Source: Erythrobacter litoralis | Lineage (GTDB): Bacteria; Pseudomonadota; Alphaproteobacteria; Sphingomonadales; Sphingomonadaceae | Direction: 5' to 3' | DNA: 52,831 nt | NCBI RefSeq assembly: GCF_029760855.1 | Contig: NZ_SOSI01000010.1 | Span: 1-52,831 of the forward strand | Part shown: piece after piece, positions 49,968 through 52,831 of the stretch | Layout: each line of letters starts with the position of its first letter | Numbering within the stretch: position 1 is the stretch's first letter | Translations under genes and position numbers: made by a program | The notes under the pieces: model-generated | What the model was told of the DNA's origin: nothing | The model's input: only the letters and a program-made list of their open reading frames with translations | Database searches by the model: none

Positions 49968-50939
49968 TTACAGTTTGGCCAGCCAATCCGTCAGGAGGCG
50001 ATTGGCCGTATCCGGACGTTCCTGCTGGGTCCAATGGCCGCATCCGTCAAGGATATGACCTTCGACATTCGGCACGAACGGCTTCATCATCGCAACAGGA
50101 TCTTCGACCGCCCCGAACATGAAGGTCGCCGGATCGCGCGTGCCGCCGATGAACAGTGCGGGCTGCTCGATCTTTGCGTCCTTCCAGTTCTGCAACCATT
50201 CGAAGTCGCGTTCGTGGTTGCGGTAGCGGTTGAGGGGACCGCGAAAACCCGAGGCGGCGAACTCGGCTTCGTAGAAATCGAGATCGTCCTCCGTCAGCCA
50301 TGCGACGGGCGCCGGATCGGGAAGGCCTTCGAGAAACGTCGATCCGAGCGGCTTGTCGAAGTGATTGCCTGCCGGCGCGTCGCCGCTGATGGCATACATC
50401 ATGCGTTGCACGAAATCGCGCGGGTCTTTCTCGGCCTCCGCTTCTGCGATGCCGGGCTCCTGGAAATATTCTTGGTAGAAGAATTTGCCCTTGCTCGTGA
50501 AATGCTGGCGAAAAACTTCGGTGAACGGGCGGTTAGGTACGCCTGCGAAAGGGACCGAAAGGCCGGCAACGGCACGGAAGTGCTGCGGGTTGGTCAGTGC
50601 GCTGTTCCAAACGATGGGTGCGCCCCAATCGTGGCCGATCAGGATGGCGGGGATGTCTCCGTTGAGCGCCTGTTTGAGACGGACAAGATCGCCGACGATA
50701 TGTTCAAGAGAGTACGCCTCGATCGCTTCGGGTTTGTCCGACCCGCCATACCCGCGCACATCGATGGCGCAGGCGGTGAAACCGGCTTCGGCGATCGGAC
50801 CGAGCTGATGCCGCCAGGAATACCAGCTTTCCGGAAAGCCGTGCACGAGGATGACGAGCGGCGCGTTTCCGGCCTCTGGGCCTTCGATGGCGCAGCGGAG
50901 CGAAACTCCCCCCGTATCGATGGTTGTCATACGCGGCAT
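49968..50939 (-). CDS. alpha/beta hydrolase, epoxide-hydrolase-like
   Basis: The product is 323 residues. [14 protein letters not shown] is the oxyanion loop, [11 protein letters not shown] the nucleophile motif with Asp, and [13 protein letters not shown] the catalytic His. Asp as nucleophile with an HGFPES loop points to epoxide hydrolase or haloalkane dehalogenase; the cap domain ([13 protein letters not shown]) favours epoxide hydrolase with a Tyr-containing cap. It lies between ctaD and ctaB on the same strand with no evident link to respiration. A hairpin separates it from ctaD. Confidence 0.9.
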   Translation of the reverse strand: MPRMTTIDTGGVSLRCAIEGPEAGNAPLVILVHGFPESWYSWRHQLGPIAEAGFTACAIDVRGYGGSDKPEAIEAYSLEHIVGDLVRLKQALNGDIPAILIGHDWGAPIVWNSALTNPQHFRAVAGLSVPFAGVPNRPFTEVFRQHFTSKGKFFYQEYFQEPGIAEAEAEKDPRDFVQRMMYAISGDAPAGNHFDKPLGSTFLEGLPDPAPVAWLTEDDLDFYEAEFAASGFRGPLNRYRNHERDFEWLQNWKDAKIEQPALFIGGTRDPATFMFGAVEDPVAMMKPFVPNVEGHILDGCGHWTQQERPDTANRLLTDWLAKL

Positions 50940-50979
50940 TCGGCTCTCCCGGGAAGTAAGTGGTAGTCAGAAACACGAT

Positions 50980-51005
50980 GGCCGGCACCCCATGGGGCAC
51001 CGGCC
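50980..51005 (-). terminator. hairpin after ctaD, probable terminator
   Basis: GGCCGG (50980-50985) and CCGGCC (51000-51005) enclose CCCC/GGGG, giving a stem with two internal mismatches. Read leftward it is followed by a short T-containing tail (GTGTTTCT). It lies 33 bases past the ctaD stop. The T-tract is weak, so attenuation is as likely as full termination. Confidence 0.45.
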
Positions 51006-51038
51006 AATGTATCAACCTCGGCGAGCAAGCTGCGAATG

Positions 51039-52775
<1,737 letters not shown>

Positions 52776-52792
52776 CTATCGTAATCGGCTAA

Positions 52793-52831
52793 TCAGGTCG
52801 TCGGGTCGATATCGGCGGGCGGGGGGGCACA
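52793..52831 (-). CDS. possible 3' end of the gene upstream of ctaD (ctaC/coxB?), partial
   Basis: Read leftward from the window edge, twelve codons end in a stop (residues CAPPPADIDPTT), 35 bases before the ctaD start. Subunit II (ctaC) normally precedes ctaD, which makes it the likely owner, but twelve residues are too few to identify it and other frames cannot be excluded. Confidence 0.35.
   Translation of the reverse strand, partial: CAPPPADIDPTT

Noticed and set aside
50980..51005. GC palindrome read as an attachment site or mobile-element end
   Set aside because: No second copy, target duplication or transposase is visible, and its position just past ctaD fits a terminator-like hairpin.

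Overview
The window reads as a chromosome segment of a GC-rich alphaproteobacterium, most likely Sphingomonadales and probably Erythrobacteraceae. Pointers are the ctaD-ctaB-ctaG-ctaE cytochrome aa3 cluster followed by SURF1 and thrC, a plant/alphaproteobacterial-type glutamate-cysteine ligase, a DUF6456 protein, an L21 with a long Lys/Ala tail, and the TPR-bamB pair. The genus call is inference. No insertion sequence, integrase, CRISPR array, rRNA or plasmid function is visible. One tRNA gene, tRNA-Pro(GGG), is present.

Layout. 1-5.6 kb: housekeeping (ABC-F tail, Fe-S uracil-DNA-glycosylase-like protein, GST, DUF6456, XRE regulator, yajC-secD-secF). 5.76-5.84 kb: tRNA-Pro. 6.0-25.3 kb: an accessory exopolysaccharide (EPS) and signalling block, part of it visibly less GC-rich than the flanks. 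25.3-42.3 kb: mainly housekeeping (ubiA, rsmE, gshA, bamB with a TPR partner, a GT4/hydrolase pair, selO, astD, rarD, pyrC, a patatin, ygfZ, rpmA, rplU). 42.5-52.8 kb: a lipoprotein, then a long leftward run with molybdopterin synthase, FolB, a methyltransferase, thrC, SURF1 and the aa3 oxidase genes.

The EPS/signalling block is the most interesting part. It has a leftward operon (flippase, two GT2, one GT4), a rightward GT26-phosphoglycosyltransferase fusion that should start and extend the repeat unit, and a leftward export operon (Wza-type lipoprotein, Wzz/GumC-type co-polymerase, Wzy-type polymerase). Together these make an almost complete Wzx/Wzy pathway with perhaps five sugar-adding activities. 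Between them sit a 1008-aa membrane histidine kinase and an overlapping PAS-DHp-REC-Hpt protein that has no ATP-binding domain. To the right are an H-NOX (heme nitric-oxide-binding) gene overlapping a LuxO/NtrC-class sigma54 activator, then a GAF-PAS-GGDEF-EAL protein.

Both divergent intergenic regions of the EPS block (10255-10521 and 20827-21086) have the same architecture. Each has a good sigma54 -24/-12 box facing right and a weaker one facing left, with a cluster of related TGCAAAWTGCGAAA-type repeats between them. An 18-bp version matches at 15 of 18 positions between the two regions. I infer a self-contained circuit: a kinase and Hpt phosphorelay, and/or NO through H-NOX, would drive the sigma54 activator, which would bind these repeats and switch on EPS genes and its own operon, with c-di-GMP as a probable further layer. 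The boxes, repeats, domains and overlaps are seen in the sequence. The wiring is a hypothesis.
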